A stretch of 64,000 nt of DNA from an uncultured Bacillota bacterium (GCA_947073765.1 CAMTMZ010000003.1:57593-121592); one strand, 5' to 3'; shown: positions 24,658 through 32,897, counted from the first letter of the stretch. The notes: generated by a model from the letters alone, not told the origin. Program-made: numbers and translations.

Positions 24658-26673
24658 TCAGCCCTTCATGCCCTTGACGGCCTCAGCCACGAGGGCGTCG
24701 TCAGCCAGATAGGGCATGGTGATGTGGTCCTGACCGGCGTACAGCTCGTTGTACTCAGCCACGGTGGTCATGGAGTTGGGATTGCCGGCCCAGTTGCGGC
24801 GGGAAACGCCGATCATGGTGTCCCAGGGCATAGACATCTTCAGGATGGTGTCCACCCGCTCGGAGCCGTCCAGCACCATGCCAAAGCCGCCGTTGATGGC
24901 CTTGCCGATGCCGGTGCCGCCGCCGTTGTGCAGGGCGATAAGGCTCATGCCCCGGGCGGCGTTGCCCGCGTAGCACTGGGTAGCCATCTCGGCCATGATG
25001 TTGGAGCCGTCCTTAATGTTGGAGGTCTCACGGAAGGGGGAGTCGGTTCCGCCGGTATCGTGGTGGTCGCGCCCGAGCATGACGGGGCCAATCTCGCCGT
25101 TTCTCACCATCTCGTTAAACTTCAGGGCGATGTTCATGCGGCCCATGGCGTCCTGGTACAGGATGCGGCACTGGGTGCCCACCACCAGCTTGTTCTTCTT
25201 GGCGTCGCGGCACCAGACATAGTTGTCATAGTCCTGATAGCGGCGGTTGTGGGCCTTGATGTACTCGGCGGCGGCGGCGTCGGTCTTGTCCAGGTCCTCG
25301 GGATTCCGGGACAGGCAGCACCAGCGGAAGGGGCCGTAGCCGAAGTCGAACAGGCAGGGACCGAGAATGTCTTCCACGTAGGAGGGGAAGATAAAGCCGT
25401 CCAGGTCGTTCTCGCCGTTTTTGCAGATGGACTTGACCCCAGTGTCGTATACGGCCTTGAGGAAGCTGTTGCCATAGTCGAAGAAGTAGGTGCCCTTGTC
25501 GTGGAGCTTGCAGATCATCTCATAGTGGTGCTGGAGCGTTTTGTCAACCAGCTTGGCGAAGCCCTCGGGGTCCTTGTCCAGCATGTCGGTGCGCTGCTGG
25601 AAGCTCAGGCCCTGGGGGCAGTAGCCGCCGTCATAGGGCACGTGGCAGGAGGTCTGGTCGGAGAGCAGATCCACATGGATGTTGTTGTCATAGACATACT
25701 CCAGCAGATCTACGATGTTGCCGTGGTAGGCCACAGCGCAGGGCTGCTTGCTGGCCTGGTGCTCCTGGGCGATTTTCACAGCCTCGGCCAGGTCGCCGGT
25801 GCGGTGGCTCACCCAGCCCTGGGTGTAGCGGGTCTCGATGCGGGAGTCGTCCACCTCGGCGATAATGGAGGCAGCCCCGGCGATCTCAGCGGCCTTGCCC
25901 TGGGCGCCGGACATGCCGCCAAGACCGGCGGAGATGAACAGGCGGCCGGCCAGATTGCCGTCCTCGGGGATGCCCAGCTTCAGGCGGCCGGCGTTGAGCA
26001 GGGTGTTGAAGGTGCCGTGGACAATGCCCTGGGGACCGATGTACATCCAGCCGCCGGCGGTCATCTGGCCATAGTTGGCCACGCCGATGGCGGCGGCCCG
26101 GTTGAAGTCCTTCTGGTTGTCGTACATGCCAACCATCAGGCCGTTGGAGATGATGCAGCGGGGGGCCAGCTTGTGGCTGTGGAACAGGCCCAGGGGATGG
26201 CCGGACATGACCACCAGAGTCTGCTCGTCGGTCATGACCTCCAGGTACTTCTTGATCAGCCGGTACTGCATCCAGTTCTGGCAGACCTGGCCGGTTTCGC
26301 CGTAGGTGACCAGCTCATAGGGGTAGAGGGCGATGTCGAAGTCCAGGTTGTTGTCGATCATCACCTGGAAGGCCTTGGCCTCGGTGCAGTTGCCCTTGTA
26401 CTCCTCGATGGGCTTGCCGTAGAGCTTGCCGGCGGGGCGGAAGCGGTAGCCGTAAATGCGGCCGTGCTCCTCCAGCTCCTGGGCAAATTCCTTGGCCATC
26501 TGGGCGTGATGGTCGGGGTGGATATAGCGCAGGGCGTTCTTGATGGCCAGAGCCTTGTCGGCCTGGGACAGGTGGGACTCACGGCGGGGGGCCCGGCGGT
26601 AACCCTCCTCAAAGGCGGGATACTCAGGCAGGTCATAGTCCAGCTTGATGGTCATGGCGTCTGCGAGATTCAT
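24658..26673 (-). CDS. hutU: Urocanate hydratase (long form)
   Basis: 671 residues, about 115 longer than the roughly 555-residue HutU of Bacillus and Pseudomonas. This matches a longer form that I recall from clostridia and fusobacteria. Conserved blocks include MSGHPLGLFHSH, the NAD-site ISAGLGGMSGAQGKAAEIAG, GWVSHRTGDLAEAV, DQTSCHVPYDGGYCPQG and the late NGGGTGIGKAINGGFG. It hydrates urocanate to imidazolone propionate using tightly bound NAD+. The ATG at 26673 is chosen because GGAGG lies nine bases upstream. First gene of hutU-hutI-lrp, divergent from a LysR regulator. Confidence 0.95.
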   Translation of the reverse strand: MNLADAMTIKLDYDLPEYPAFEEGYRRAPRRESHLSQADKALAIKNALRYIHPDHHAQMAKEFAQELEEHGRIYGYRFRPAGKLYGKPIEEYKGNCTEAKAFQVMIDNNLDFDIALYPYELVTYGETGQVCQNWMQYRLIKKYLEVMTDEQTLVVMSGHPLGLFHSHKLAPRCIISNGLMVGMYDNQKDFNRAAAIGVANYGQMTAGGWMYIGPQGIVHGTFNTLLNAGRLKLGIPEDGNLAGRLFISAGLGGMSGAQGKAAEIAGAASIIAEVDDSRIETRYTQGWVSHRTGDLAEAVKIAQEHQASKQPCAVAYHGNIVDLLEYVYDNNIHVDLLSDQTSCHVPYDGGYCPQGLSFQQRTDMLDKDPEGFAKLVDKTLQHHYEMICKLHDKGTYFFDYGNSFLKAVYDTGVKSICKNGENDLDGFIFPSYVEDILGPCLFDFGYGPFRWCCLSRNPEDLDKTDAAAAEYIKAHNRRYQDYDNYVWCRDAKKNKLVVGTQCRILYQDAMGRMNIALKFNEMVRNGEIGPVMLGRDHHDTGGTDSPFRETSNIKDGSNIMAEMATQCYAGNAARGMSLIALHNGGGTGIGKAINGGFGMVLDGSERVDTILKMSMPWDTMIGVSRRNWAGNPNSMTTVAEYNELYAGQDHITMPYLADDALVAEAVKGMKG

Positions 26674-26690
26674 AGGTGGTTCCTCCATTT

Positions 26691-26705
26691 CTTAAAAATA
26701 TTAAG
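26691..26705. promoter_or_regulatory. Putative hut operator, copy at hutU
   Basis: The 15-base near-palindrome CTTAATATTTTTAAG (read on the minus strand) lies just upstream of the hutU ribosome site. The identical 15-mer lies upstream of ftcD at 27727-27741, oriented the same way relative to its gene. Confidence 0.55.
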
Positions 26706-26737
26706 TGTTTAGCTGGGAACTGCTTTCTATGTATTGT

Positions 26738-26784
26738 ATTTTACCAAAATCATGGTAAAATGAAAAGCACTTGTATGATATAAT
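26738..26784. promoter_or_regulatory. LysR-type operator and lysR promoter region
   Basis: An inverted repeat with 8-bp arms, ATTTTACC and GGTAAAAT, around an 8-base centre (26738-26761) has the T-N11-A character of LysR sites. A TATAAT (26779-26784) for the rightward lysR gene follows. The repeat overlaps the place of its -35, which suggests autorepression. Confidence 0.55.
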
Positions 26785-26815
26785 TGCCATATAAAAAAGG
26801 TATGGAGGGTTTGCC

Positions 26816-27706
26816 GTGAACGTAAAACAGCTGGAGTATTTTGCCGCCGTGGCGGAGGCGGGAAGTATCTCGGGCGCGGCTCGGGAGCTCCATGTGGCCC
26901 AGCCGCCCATCAGCCGGCAGCTGGCGATGCTGGAGGATGAGTTGGGGGTTACCCTCTTCCTGCGCACGAATAAGGGGGTGGAGCTTACGGAGGCGGGGCG
27001 ATGCCTCTATCAGCACAGCAGGCAGATGTTTCAGAGTCTGCGGGCTATGGCGGACAGCGTGCGGGATGTGAGCGCCGGGGTGCGGGGTCAGCTGAAGGTG
27101 GGGGTGATCTATTCCGATGTTCAGACTGCCACCAGCCTGCTGAAGGACTACCACCAGAAATATCCTCAGGTGGAGCTGTATGTCCGCATGGGGGCCCCTG
27201 GCGACCTGCTGGACGACTTGGGCCGGAGAGAGCTGCACATCCTGTTTCTGCGCAGCCAGTCAGAGCGCTCCTTCGGGCTGAGGGAGCTGGTGCTGGGGGA
27301 GGACCCGCTGGAGCTGGTGATGTGCCGGGAGACCGACCCCGCCCCAGGACAGGAGGCAGTGCCCATTCAGGCGCTGCGGGATGCGCCCCTGTGCCTGCTG
27401 CGCAGCGACGACCTGTGGGGCTACAGCCGGGACCTGCTGGGGGAGTGCCGCCGGGCGGGCTTTACCCCCAACGTGGCCTGCCAGTGCTATGACACTCCCA
27501 TGGAGATGCAGATGGTGCAGGCGGGGTTCGGGGTCGGGTTTCTGCCCCGGTCTGTTGTGGCTGCCCACCCGGGCTCGCCGCTGTATACCAAGCCGGTGCT
27601 GGGATTTACAACAAAGTCCTACCCTATTTTGGTGTGGGAGGAGGATCCTTATCAGAGCGGGTGCGTGAAGCGCTTTTTGGAGCTGGCGGGAGAAAAAAAG
27701 CTGTAG
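26816..27706 (+). CDS. LysR-family regulator, probable hut activator
   Basis: 296 residues. The N-terminal winged HTH reads MNVKQLEYFAAVAEAGSISG, then AARELHVAQPPISRQLAMLE and GVTLFLRTNKGVELTEAG. The periplasmic-binding-like effector domain (residues about 90-290) begins GQLKVGVIYSD. It is transcribed divergently from hutU and lies directly before ftcD on the same strand, so it separates two halves of the histidine pathway. That position is typical for a pathway activator, perhaps sensing urocanate, histidine or formiminoglutamate (inference). The start codon is GTG with GGAGGG before it. Confidence 0.88.
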   Translation: MNVKQLEYFAAVAEAGSISGAARELHVAQPPISRQLAMLEDELGVTLFLRTNKGVELTEAGRCLYQHSRQMFQSLRAMADSVRDVSAGVRGQLKVGVIYSDVQTATSLLKDYHQKYPQVELYVRMGAPGDLLDDLGRRELHILFLRSQSERSFGLRELVLGEDPLELVMCRETDPAPGQEAVPIQALRDAPLCLLRSDDLWGYSRDLLGECRRAGFTPNVACQCYDTPMEMQMVQAGFGVGFLPRSVVAAHPGSPLYTKPVLGFTTKSYPILVWEEDPYQSGCVKRFLELAGEKKL

Positions 27707-27726
27707 AGGACGAAGGCTGCCCGCTA

Positions 27727-27741
27727 CTTAATATTTTTAAG
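27727..27741. promoter_or_regulatory. Putative hut operator, copy at ftcD
   Basis: An exact 15-base match to the site at hutU (CTTAATATTTTTAAG). It is centred about 73 bases before the expected ftcD transcription start, a usual place for a LysR activator to bind. Confidence 0.55.
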
Positions 27742-27771
27742 CGTTCTGACAAAAAAACCTTTGTCCGCTCA

Positions 27772-27800
27772 TTGCTAATTTAGGACAGATACAATATAAT
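27772..27800 (+). promoter_or_regulatory. Promoter of the ftcD operon
   Basis: TTGCTA, a 17-base spacer and TATAAT, 55 bases before the ftcD start. Confidence 0.65.
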
Positions 27801-27854
27801 AGTGGCACCTGAAAGAAGCACCTGCCGAAAATTATGATTAGGAGGAAATGTACA

Positions 27855-28766
27855 ATGGCCAAACTTGTGGAATGTATCCCCAATTTCAGCTGCAGTAAGG
27901 AGAAGGATGAGGCCGCCTACAACGCCCTGGTGGAGGTGGCCAAGAGCGTGCCCGGCTGCACCCTCTTCGACGCCCAGACCGACGGCAACCACAACCGCTG
28001 TGTGTTTACCATGATCGGAGCCCCCGAGGCGGTAGAGGAGGTGGCGTTCCAGCTGGCAAAGAAGGCCGCTGAGGTCATCGACATGACCAAGCACGTGGGT
28101 GAGCACTCCCGCATGGGGGCCACCGATGTGATCCCCTTTGTTCCCACTATGGGCGTTACTGTGGAGGAGTGCGTGGAGATCACCAAGCGGCTGGGCCAGC
28201 GCATGTGGGATGAGCTGAAGATCCCCTCCTTCCTTTATGAGGACTCCGCCTCCGCTCCCCACCGCCGCAATCTGGCCGCCTGCCGCAAGGGCCAGTTTGA
28301 GGGCATGCCTGAGAAGCTGCTCCAGGAGGAGTGGGCCCCCGACTTCGGTGAGCGGAAGATTCACCCCACCGCCGGCATCACTGCCATCGGCGCCCGTATG
28401 CCCTTGGTGGCCTTTAATGTGAATCTGGCTACCTCCGATGTGGAGATCGCCAAGAAGATTGCCAAGGTCATCCGCGGATCCTCCGGCGGCTTCCGCAGCT
28501 GCAAGGCCATGGGCTTTATGCTGGAGGACCGGGGTATCGCCCAGGTGTCCATGAACATGGTCAACTATGAGGATACTCCCCTGAATGTGGTGTATGAGAT
28601 GATCAAGTCCCTGGCTGAGCGGTATGGGACCTACATTGTGGGCAGCGAGGTAGTGGGCCTTACCCCTGCCAAGGCTCTGCTGGACTGCGCCGAACACTAC
28701 CTGAAGCTGGAAAACTTTGACGCCCACAACCAGGTGATGGAGTACCACCTGGTGGGGATGGAATAA
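27855..28766 (+). CDS. ftcD: Glutamate formimidoyltransferase
   Basis: 303 residues: the transferase half only of the bifunctional eukaryotic FTCD. It begins KLVECIPNFSCSKEKDEAAY. Other blocks are DGNHNRCVFTMIG, GEHSRMGATDVIPFVP (with the catalytic His region), ARMPLVAFNVNLATSDVEIA and VSMNMVNYEDTPL. It moves the formimino group of formiminoglutamate to THF, releasing glutamate. The start at 27855 follows AGGAGG; an in-frame ATG upstream lies before that site. The partner cyclodeaminase follows after 12 bases. Confidence 0.95.
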   Translation: MAKLVECIPNFSCSKEKDEAAYNALVEVAKSVPGCTLFDAQTDGNHNRCVFTMIGAPEAVEEVAFQLAKKAAEVIDMTKHVGEHSRMGATDVIPFVPTMGVTVEECVEITKRLGQRMWDELKIPSFLYEDSASAPHRRNLAACRKGQFEGMPEKLLQEEWAPDFGERKIHPTAGITAIGARMPLVAFNVNLATSDVEIAKKIAKVIRGSSGGFRSCKAMGFMLEDRGIAQVSMNMVNYEDTPLNVVYEMIKSLAERYGTYIVGSEVVGLTPAKALLDCAEHYLKLENFDAHNQVMEYHLVGME

Positions 28767-28778
28767 GGAGGAGGCAAC

Positions 28779-29405
28779 ATGAAGCTTGCTGAATTGACTA
28801 CTGCCGGCTTTGCTGATCTGCTGGCCTCCGACGCCCCCGCCCCCGGTGGCGGCTCCGCCGCAGCCCTGGAGGGCGCCTTGGGCGCCGCCCTCACCGCCAT
28901 GGTGTGCTCTCTGACCGTGGGTAAAAAGAAGTACGCCGAACATGAGGAACTGGCCAAGTCCGTTCAGGCCAGGGCCGCTGACCTGAAGGAACGCTTCGTG
29001 GACGTGATGGATCGGGACACTGAGGCCTTCAACGTGGTCAGCGCCGCTTTTGGAATGCCCAAGGCCACCGACGAGGAGAAGGCTGCCCGCTCTGAAGCGA
29101 TTCAGGAGGGACTGAAGGGCTGCACCAAGACCCCCTTTGAGATGATGGAGCTGGCTGTAGAGGCTCTGGAGCTCACCGCGTCCGTGCTGGGCAAGAGCAA
29201 CGACAGCGCTGCCAGCGACCTGGGCGTGTCCGCCCTGTCCCTGCGGGCGGCCATCCAGGGAGCCTGGCTCAATGTGCTGATCAACATCGGGAGCCTGAAG
29301 GATGCCGCCTTGGCTGAGGACTACCGGCAGAGGGGCGAGGCCCTGCTGGCCAAGGCCCTGCCTCTGGCTGATGAGATTTACAGCACCGTTGTGAGCCAAA
29401 TGTAA
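28779..29405 (+). CDS. fchA: Formimidoyl-THF cyclodeaminase / methenyl-THF cyclohydrolase family
   Basis: 208 residues of the FTCD cyclodeaminase domain family. The N-terminal ASDAPAPGGGSAAALEGALG is the typical Gly-rich folate-site loop, followed by MVCSLTVGKKKY and long helices. DRDTEAFNVVSAAFGMPKA is also characteristic. It closes formimino-THF to 5,10-methenyl-THF with ammonia release. The related clostridial FchA hydrolyses methenyl-THF to 10-formyl-THF, and which activity dominates cannot be read from sequence. Position directly after ftcD favours the deaminase role. GGAGGAGG precedes the ATG. Confidence 0.9.
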   Translation: MKLAELTTAGFADLLASDAPAPGGGSAAALEGALGAALTAMVCSLTVGKKKYAEHEELAKSVQARAADLKERFVDVMDRDTEAFNVVSAAFGMPKATDEEKAARSEAIQEGLKGCTKTPFEMMELAVEALELTASVLGKSNDSAASDLGVSALSLRAAIQGAWLNVLINIGSLKDAALAEDYRQRGEALLAKALPLADEIYSTVVSQM

Positions 29406-29420
29406 TCAAAAATAAGAACC

Positions 29421-29520
29421 TGGTCAGAGTAGGTACAGCGCGTCAAGTGCCATTGGATGGGAGGTTGCCAATGGACGAAGGGACGAAAAGCCCGCGTTGC
29501 TGTATCGCATCCGCTGCCAT
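29421..29520 (+). ncRNA. Tetrahydrofolate (THF) riboswitch
   Basis: Matches the THF aptamer of folT leaders closely. The 5' part has CAGAGTAGGTACAGCGCG, TCAAGTG follows, GGATGGGAGGTTGCC is the central conserved segment, and the 3' strand is GCGTTGCTGTATCGCATCCGC. The expected pseudoknotted inverted three-way junction can be drawn, and the next gene is a FolT-type folate transporter. It binds THF and is expected to shut off folT when folate is plentiful. Confidence 0.92.
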
Positions 29521-29529
29521 GGGGGAGTG

Positions 29530-29564
29530 CGCTCCTTTCATGGCAACACGCCGTGAAAGGAGCG
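29530..29564 (+). promoter_or_regulatory. Ribosome-site sequestering hairpin of folT
   Basis: A perfect 11-bp stem (29530-29540 with 29554-29564) buries the AAAGGAG ribosome site of folT eight bases before its ATG. This suggests the riboswitch controls translation. No U run follows, so termination is unlikely. Confidence 0.75.
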
Positions 29565-29571
29565 TATTATT

Positions 29572-30138
29572 ATGACAATCAACAAAAAGCGTTTTAACAT
29601 CTATACCATCTGCATGATCGCACTGCTTACCGCAATGATGGTTCTGCTGAAACGGACCATCGCCATCGAGACCCCCTATATCAAGATTAACTTTGCGTCG
29701 CTGCCTATCATGCTGGGCGCTATGCTGTTTGGGCCTGTTGAGGGCATGGTGGTGGGCCTGCTGGGTGAGCTTATCGCTCAGATCACCGGTCCCTATGGGC
29801 TGGCCCCCACCACGGTGCTCTATGTGGCCCCCGCCGCCGTCCGCGGCGTTGTGGTGGGTATGGGCGCTCTGTGGTGCCGCCGAACCGGCAGGCGGATGGA
29901 GAGCAGGCCGGCGGTATGCTATGCTGTGGGCGTTGTCGGGGCGGTCCTCACCACTGTAGCTAACACCGTGAGTATATGGCTGGAAAGCGTGATGTATCAC
30001 ACTGAATTTATGGTGCATATCCCCTTCCTGCCCGCCCGGTTTGCCAACGGGATCATCACCGCTCTGGCTGTTACCACCGTCTGTATCCCACTGGTTCACG
30101 CCCTGCGCCGCAGCGGTGTGGTGAAATATACAGAGTGA
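29572..30138 (+). CDS. folT: FolT, folate-specific S component of an ECF transporter
   Basis: 188 residues with about six membrane helices. MIALLTAMMVLLKRTIAIET, INFASLPIMLGAMLFGPVEG and LGELIAQITGPYGLAPTTVL are typical of the ECF S-component FolT family, with the small-residue helix 1 motif that docks to EcfT. With the shared EcfAA'T energising module (not here) it imports folates. The THF riboswitch directly upstream supports folate as substrate. It connects folate supply to the THF-dependent histidine pathway encoded around it. Confidence 0.93.
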   Translation: MTINKKRFNIYTICMIALLTAMMVLLKRTIAIETPYIKINFASLPIMLGAMLFGPVEGMVVGLLGELIAQITGPYGLAPTTVLYVAPAAVRGVVVGMGALWCRRTGRRMESRPAVCYAVGVVGAVLTTVANTVSIWLESVMYHTEFMVHIPFLPARFANGIITALAVTTVCIPLVHALRRSGVVKYTE

Positions 30139-30154
30139 AGAAAGGATTTGCGCT

Positions 30155-30733
30155 ATGGAATGGAAGCTTCTCACCCAGGAGAACTATGTGACCACCGGCT
30201 GGTCCGGAGGGAGCACCACGCAGCTGTCCATTGCCCCGGAGGGAGCGGTATACGCCCAGCGAGATTTTCTGTGGAGGATCAGCTCCGCCGCTGTGGAACT
30301 GCCCCACTCTAAGTTTACTCCCCTGCCCGATTACGACCGGTTTTTGTCTGTGCTGGAGGGGGAAATACAGCTGAAAATCGACGCCCGGGAGCCATTCCCT
30401 CTGGTCCCCGGTGAGGTGGTGGCCTTTGACGGCGGTGCCCCGGTGGAGAGCTGGGGCAAGTGTGTGGACTTTAACCTGATGGTGCGCAAGGGCGCATGCA
30501 GGGGTGCGGTGAACGTGCTGAGCCGGGACGAATCCTTTGAGGAGGACTGGAACGCCGAGGGGGAGACACTGGCTGTCTACTGCGCCCAGGGCTGGGTGAG
30601 TCTGCCAGGTGTGGGCCTGCGGGCCCAGGCAGGACAGCTGCTTCTATGCCGGGCGGCGCGGGGCGGCCCGGTCAGGCTGACGGGCGGCGCGGGGCGGCTC
30701 ATTCTGGTGTCCATCTGGGGTACAGAGAGGTGA
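30155..30733 (+). CDS. hutD: HutD family protein
   Basis: 192 residues of the bicupin-like HutD family. TTGWSGGSTTQLSIAPEG, DFLWRISSAAVELPHSKFTP and SVLEGEIQLKI are typical segments. HutD proteins occur in hut operons, bind a pathway intermediate and are thought to limit induction of the pathway; no catalytic activity is established. It follows folT after 16 bases and overlaps folC by four bases, so all three are co-transcribed. Confidence 0.88.
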   Translation: MEWKLLTQENYVTTGWSGGSTTQLSIAPEGAVYAQRDFLWRISSAAVELPHSKFTPLPDYDRFLSVLEGEIQLKIDAREPFPLVPGEVVAFDGGAPVESWGKCVDFNLMVRKGACRGAVNVLSRDESFEEDWNAEGETLAVYCAQGWVSLPGVGLRAQAGQLLLCRAARGGPVRLTGGAGRLILVSIWGTER

Positions 30734-31980
30734 CCGGGCAGGAGGCGGCCCAGCTGGTCCATGAGAGGGCTTGGGTGGGCCAGAAGCCGGGGCTTGATCG
30801 CATCCGCCGGCTGTTAGGCCGGTTGGGTGACCCCCAGAAGGAGTTGAAATTTGTCCATATCGCCGGGTCAAACGGGAAGGGCTCCACTGCCGCCATGCTG
30901 GCCTCGGTGCTGACTGCGGCGGGGCTGAAAACCGGACTGTACACCTCACCACACCTGTGGCGGTTTAACGAGCGCTTCCAGGTGGACGGTGTGCCCATTC
31001 CGGAAGAGGACTTGGCGGACATTACCACCCGGGTGCTGGAGGCGGCGGAGGACGAGACCGAGTTTGAGCTGATGACCGCCATCGGGATGGTCTGGTTTCT
31101 GCGGGCGCAGTGCGATATTGTGGTGCTGGAGACCGGGCTGGGGGGGCGGTTGGACTCCACCAATGTCATCGACCGGCCCGAGGTGGCCGTCATTACCCAC
31201 ATCGGTCTGGAGCACACCGAGCTGTTAGGAGACACCCTGGACAAGATTGCCGCGGAGAAGGCGGGGATCATCAAGCGGGGCTGCGATGCGGTCCTCTATG
31301 AACAGGGCTTCGATCTCTATTGCTTGTTTAAAAACATCTGTAAATTCTGGGACAGCGGTCTAAGTATGACGGTCGACCCGGTAGTGCTGTCCTCCGGACT
31401 GGAGGGGCAGGTCTTTACCTACCGGGAGAAGGGGCCCTACCGCATCTCCCTGCTGGGAGAGTATCAGGTACGCAACGCCGCCGTTGTACTGGAAACTGTA
31501 AATGTGCTCCGAACCCAGGGGTGGAATATCTCGGAGGAGGCTGTTGTACGGGGACTGGCCCAGGCCCAGTGGCCCGGGCGGCTGGAGCTGGCCTGGAATT
31601 CCCCCAATGTGATTCTGGACGGAGGCCACAACCCCCAGTGCATGGAGGCTCTGGCCCGGTCTCTCCAAGGGCTGTACCCGGGAAAGAAGCTGATTTTCCT
31701 CACCGGCGTGCTGGCGGACAAGGATTGGAACGCCATGATGGGGGAGCTGCTACCCCTGGCCAAGAGGTTTTATACCATTACCCCGGAAAGCCCCAGGGCC
31801 CTGCCCGCTGTGGAGCTGGCCGCCTATCTGGAGCGCAAAGGGGGCAGGGCCATCCCCTGCGGGTCTGTCGGAGATGGACTGGATCAGGCGCTGGCGGCGG
31901 CAGAACCAGAGGATGTGGTGTGCGTCTGCGGGTCGCTGTATATGATTGGTGAGGCGCGGCACCTGCTGGGGCTGTGTTGA
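30730..31980 (+). CDS. folC: Folylpolyglutamate synthase / dihydrofolate synthase
   Basis: 416 residues of the Mur ligase-like FolC family. The P-loop region is HIAGSNGKGSTAAMLASVL, the folate/Mg region YTSPHLWRFNERFQVDGV, then VLETGLGGRLDSTNVI, THIGLEHTELLGDTLDKIA and the C-terminal VILDGGHNPQCMEAL. It adds glutamate residues to folates, keeping them in the cell and tightening enzyme binding. The GTG start overlaps the hutD stop (GTGA). Residues about 200-215 (YCLFKNICKFWDSG) are less G/C-rich than the rest, but the frame is intact. Confidence 0.92.
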   Translation: MTGQEAAQLVHERAWVGQKPGLDRIRRLLGRLGDPQKELKFVHIAGSNGKGSTAAMLASVLTAAGLKTGLYTSPHLWRFNERFQVDGVPIPEEDLADITTRVLEAAEDETEFELMTAIGMVWFLRAQCDIVVLETGLGGRLDSTNVIDRPEVAVITHIGLEHTELLGDTLDKIAAEKAGIIKRGCDAVLYEQGFDLYCLFKNICKFWDSGLSMTVDPVVLSSGLEGQVFTYREKGPYRISLLGEYQVRNAAVVLETVNVLRTQGWNISEEAVVRGLAQAQWPGRLELAWNSPNVILDGGHNPQCMEALARSLQGLYPGKKLIFLTGVLADKDWNAMMGELLPLAKRFYTITPESPRALPAVELAAYLERKGGRAIPCGSVGDGLDQALAAAEPEDVVCVCGSLYMIGEARHLLGLC

Positions 31981-32061
31981 CAGCGGAGAGGTTTCAGAAT
32001 ATGACACAGGGGCAGTTTGCTGCCGGGACTCCCTAAAAATAGAGAGAAAGGCGGAGATGGT

Positions 32062-32862
32062 ATGCTTACTCCCGGAGAATTTGTCAATTTTTATGCCAAG
32101 ATTGGGGCAAAAAAATGTGCCAACAGCACCGGGAAGCTGTTTCTGGCGGCGGTATTGGCAGGTTTTCTCATCGCCTCCGGTGCGGTGGCCGCTGGTACAG
32201 CCTCCTACGCACTGGATAACCCCTCAGCGGCCCGGGTGGTCAGCGGGCTGCTGTTCCCCTTTGGGCTTATCATGGTGATTATTACCGGGGCAGAGCTGTT
32301 TACCGGAAACTGCATGATTGCCATTTCACTGCTGGAGAAGAAAGCCTCTCTGGCCGGGATGGCCCGAAACCTGGTGATTGTCTATATTGGCAACATGTTT
32401 GGGGCTGTCTCTCTGGCGGCGGCGATGGCCTGCAGCGGGACTTTTTCAAACGGGGCTCTGGCGCTCTGTGTGATGCGCACCGCTGGGAACAAATGCGCCA
32501 TCCCTTTTGGACGGGCGGTGATACTGGGGATTTTATGCAACATTCTGGTATGCGCCGGGGTGATGTGCTCCCTGTGCGGCAAGAGTCTGGCTGGCCGGGC
32601 CATTGGGGCGTTTGTTCCGGTGAGCTTCTTTGTAATCGGCGGCTTTGAGCACTGTGTGGCCAACATGTATTACATTCCGGCCGGGATTCTGGCGGCGGGT
32701 TTGCCCGGGGCGGCTCAGCTGGCCCTGGAGGGAGGAGTGGAGCTGTCCTCCCTGAATCTGGCAGGGTTTTTGTCCAATCTGATCCCGGTGACCATCGGTA
32801 ATATTGTCGGCGGCTGTGGGTTTGGCGCTCTGATCTGGGCAACGCAGCGACCGGAAGCATGA
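32062..32862 (+). CDS. focA: Formate/nitrite transporter family channel, probable formate exporter
   Basis: 266 residues with six membrane helices. FNT motifs are visible: GLLFPFGLIMVIITGAELFT-GN near residue 75, and FVIGGFEHCVANMYYIPAG late, including the central His region. FNT pentamers pass formate, nitrite or hydrosulfide. The location after hutD-folC in a pathway that ends in formate through Fhs makes formate export the natural role. The ATG at 32062 follows GGAG; an in-frame upstream ATG gives an unlikely N-terminus. Confidence 0.88.
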   Translation: MLTPGEFVNFYAKIGAKKCANSTGKLFLAAVLAGFLIASGAVAAGTASYALDNPSAARVVSGLLFPFGLIMVIITGAELFTGNCMIAISLLEKKASLAGMARNLVIVYIGNMFGAVSLAAAMACSGTFSNGALALCVMRTAGNKCAIPFGRAVILGILCNILVCAGVMCSLCGKSLAGRAIGAFVPVSFFVIGGFEHCVANMYYIPAGILAAGLPGAAQLALEGGVELSSLNLAGFLSNLIPVTIGNIVGGCGFGALIWATQRPEA

Positions 32863-32897
32863 AAAATTCCAGCCCATAATGGGCTGGAATTTTTTTG
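32862..32897. terminator. Bidirectional terminator between focA and glgP
   Basis: A 13-bp stem (32864-32876 with 32880-32892) with a TAA loop, A-run on the left and T-run on the right; it serves both convergent operons. Confidence 0.9.

Noticed and set aside
23785..26712. A 975-codon open frame on the plus strand opposite hutI and hutU
   Set aside because: Antisense shadow of two conserved genes in high-GC DNA with strong third-position bias; its translation is Gly/Val/His-rich low complexity with no domain and no ribosome site.
27780..29399. A 539-codon open frame opposite ftcD and fchA
   Set aside because: Shadow of two recognised enzymes; His/Gly-rich with no family features.
30730..31980. 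Frameshift in folC around the A/T-richer segment near residue 205
   Set aside because: The frame stays open and the C-terminal FolC motifs follow in order, so the segment is simply a variable loop.
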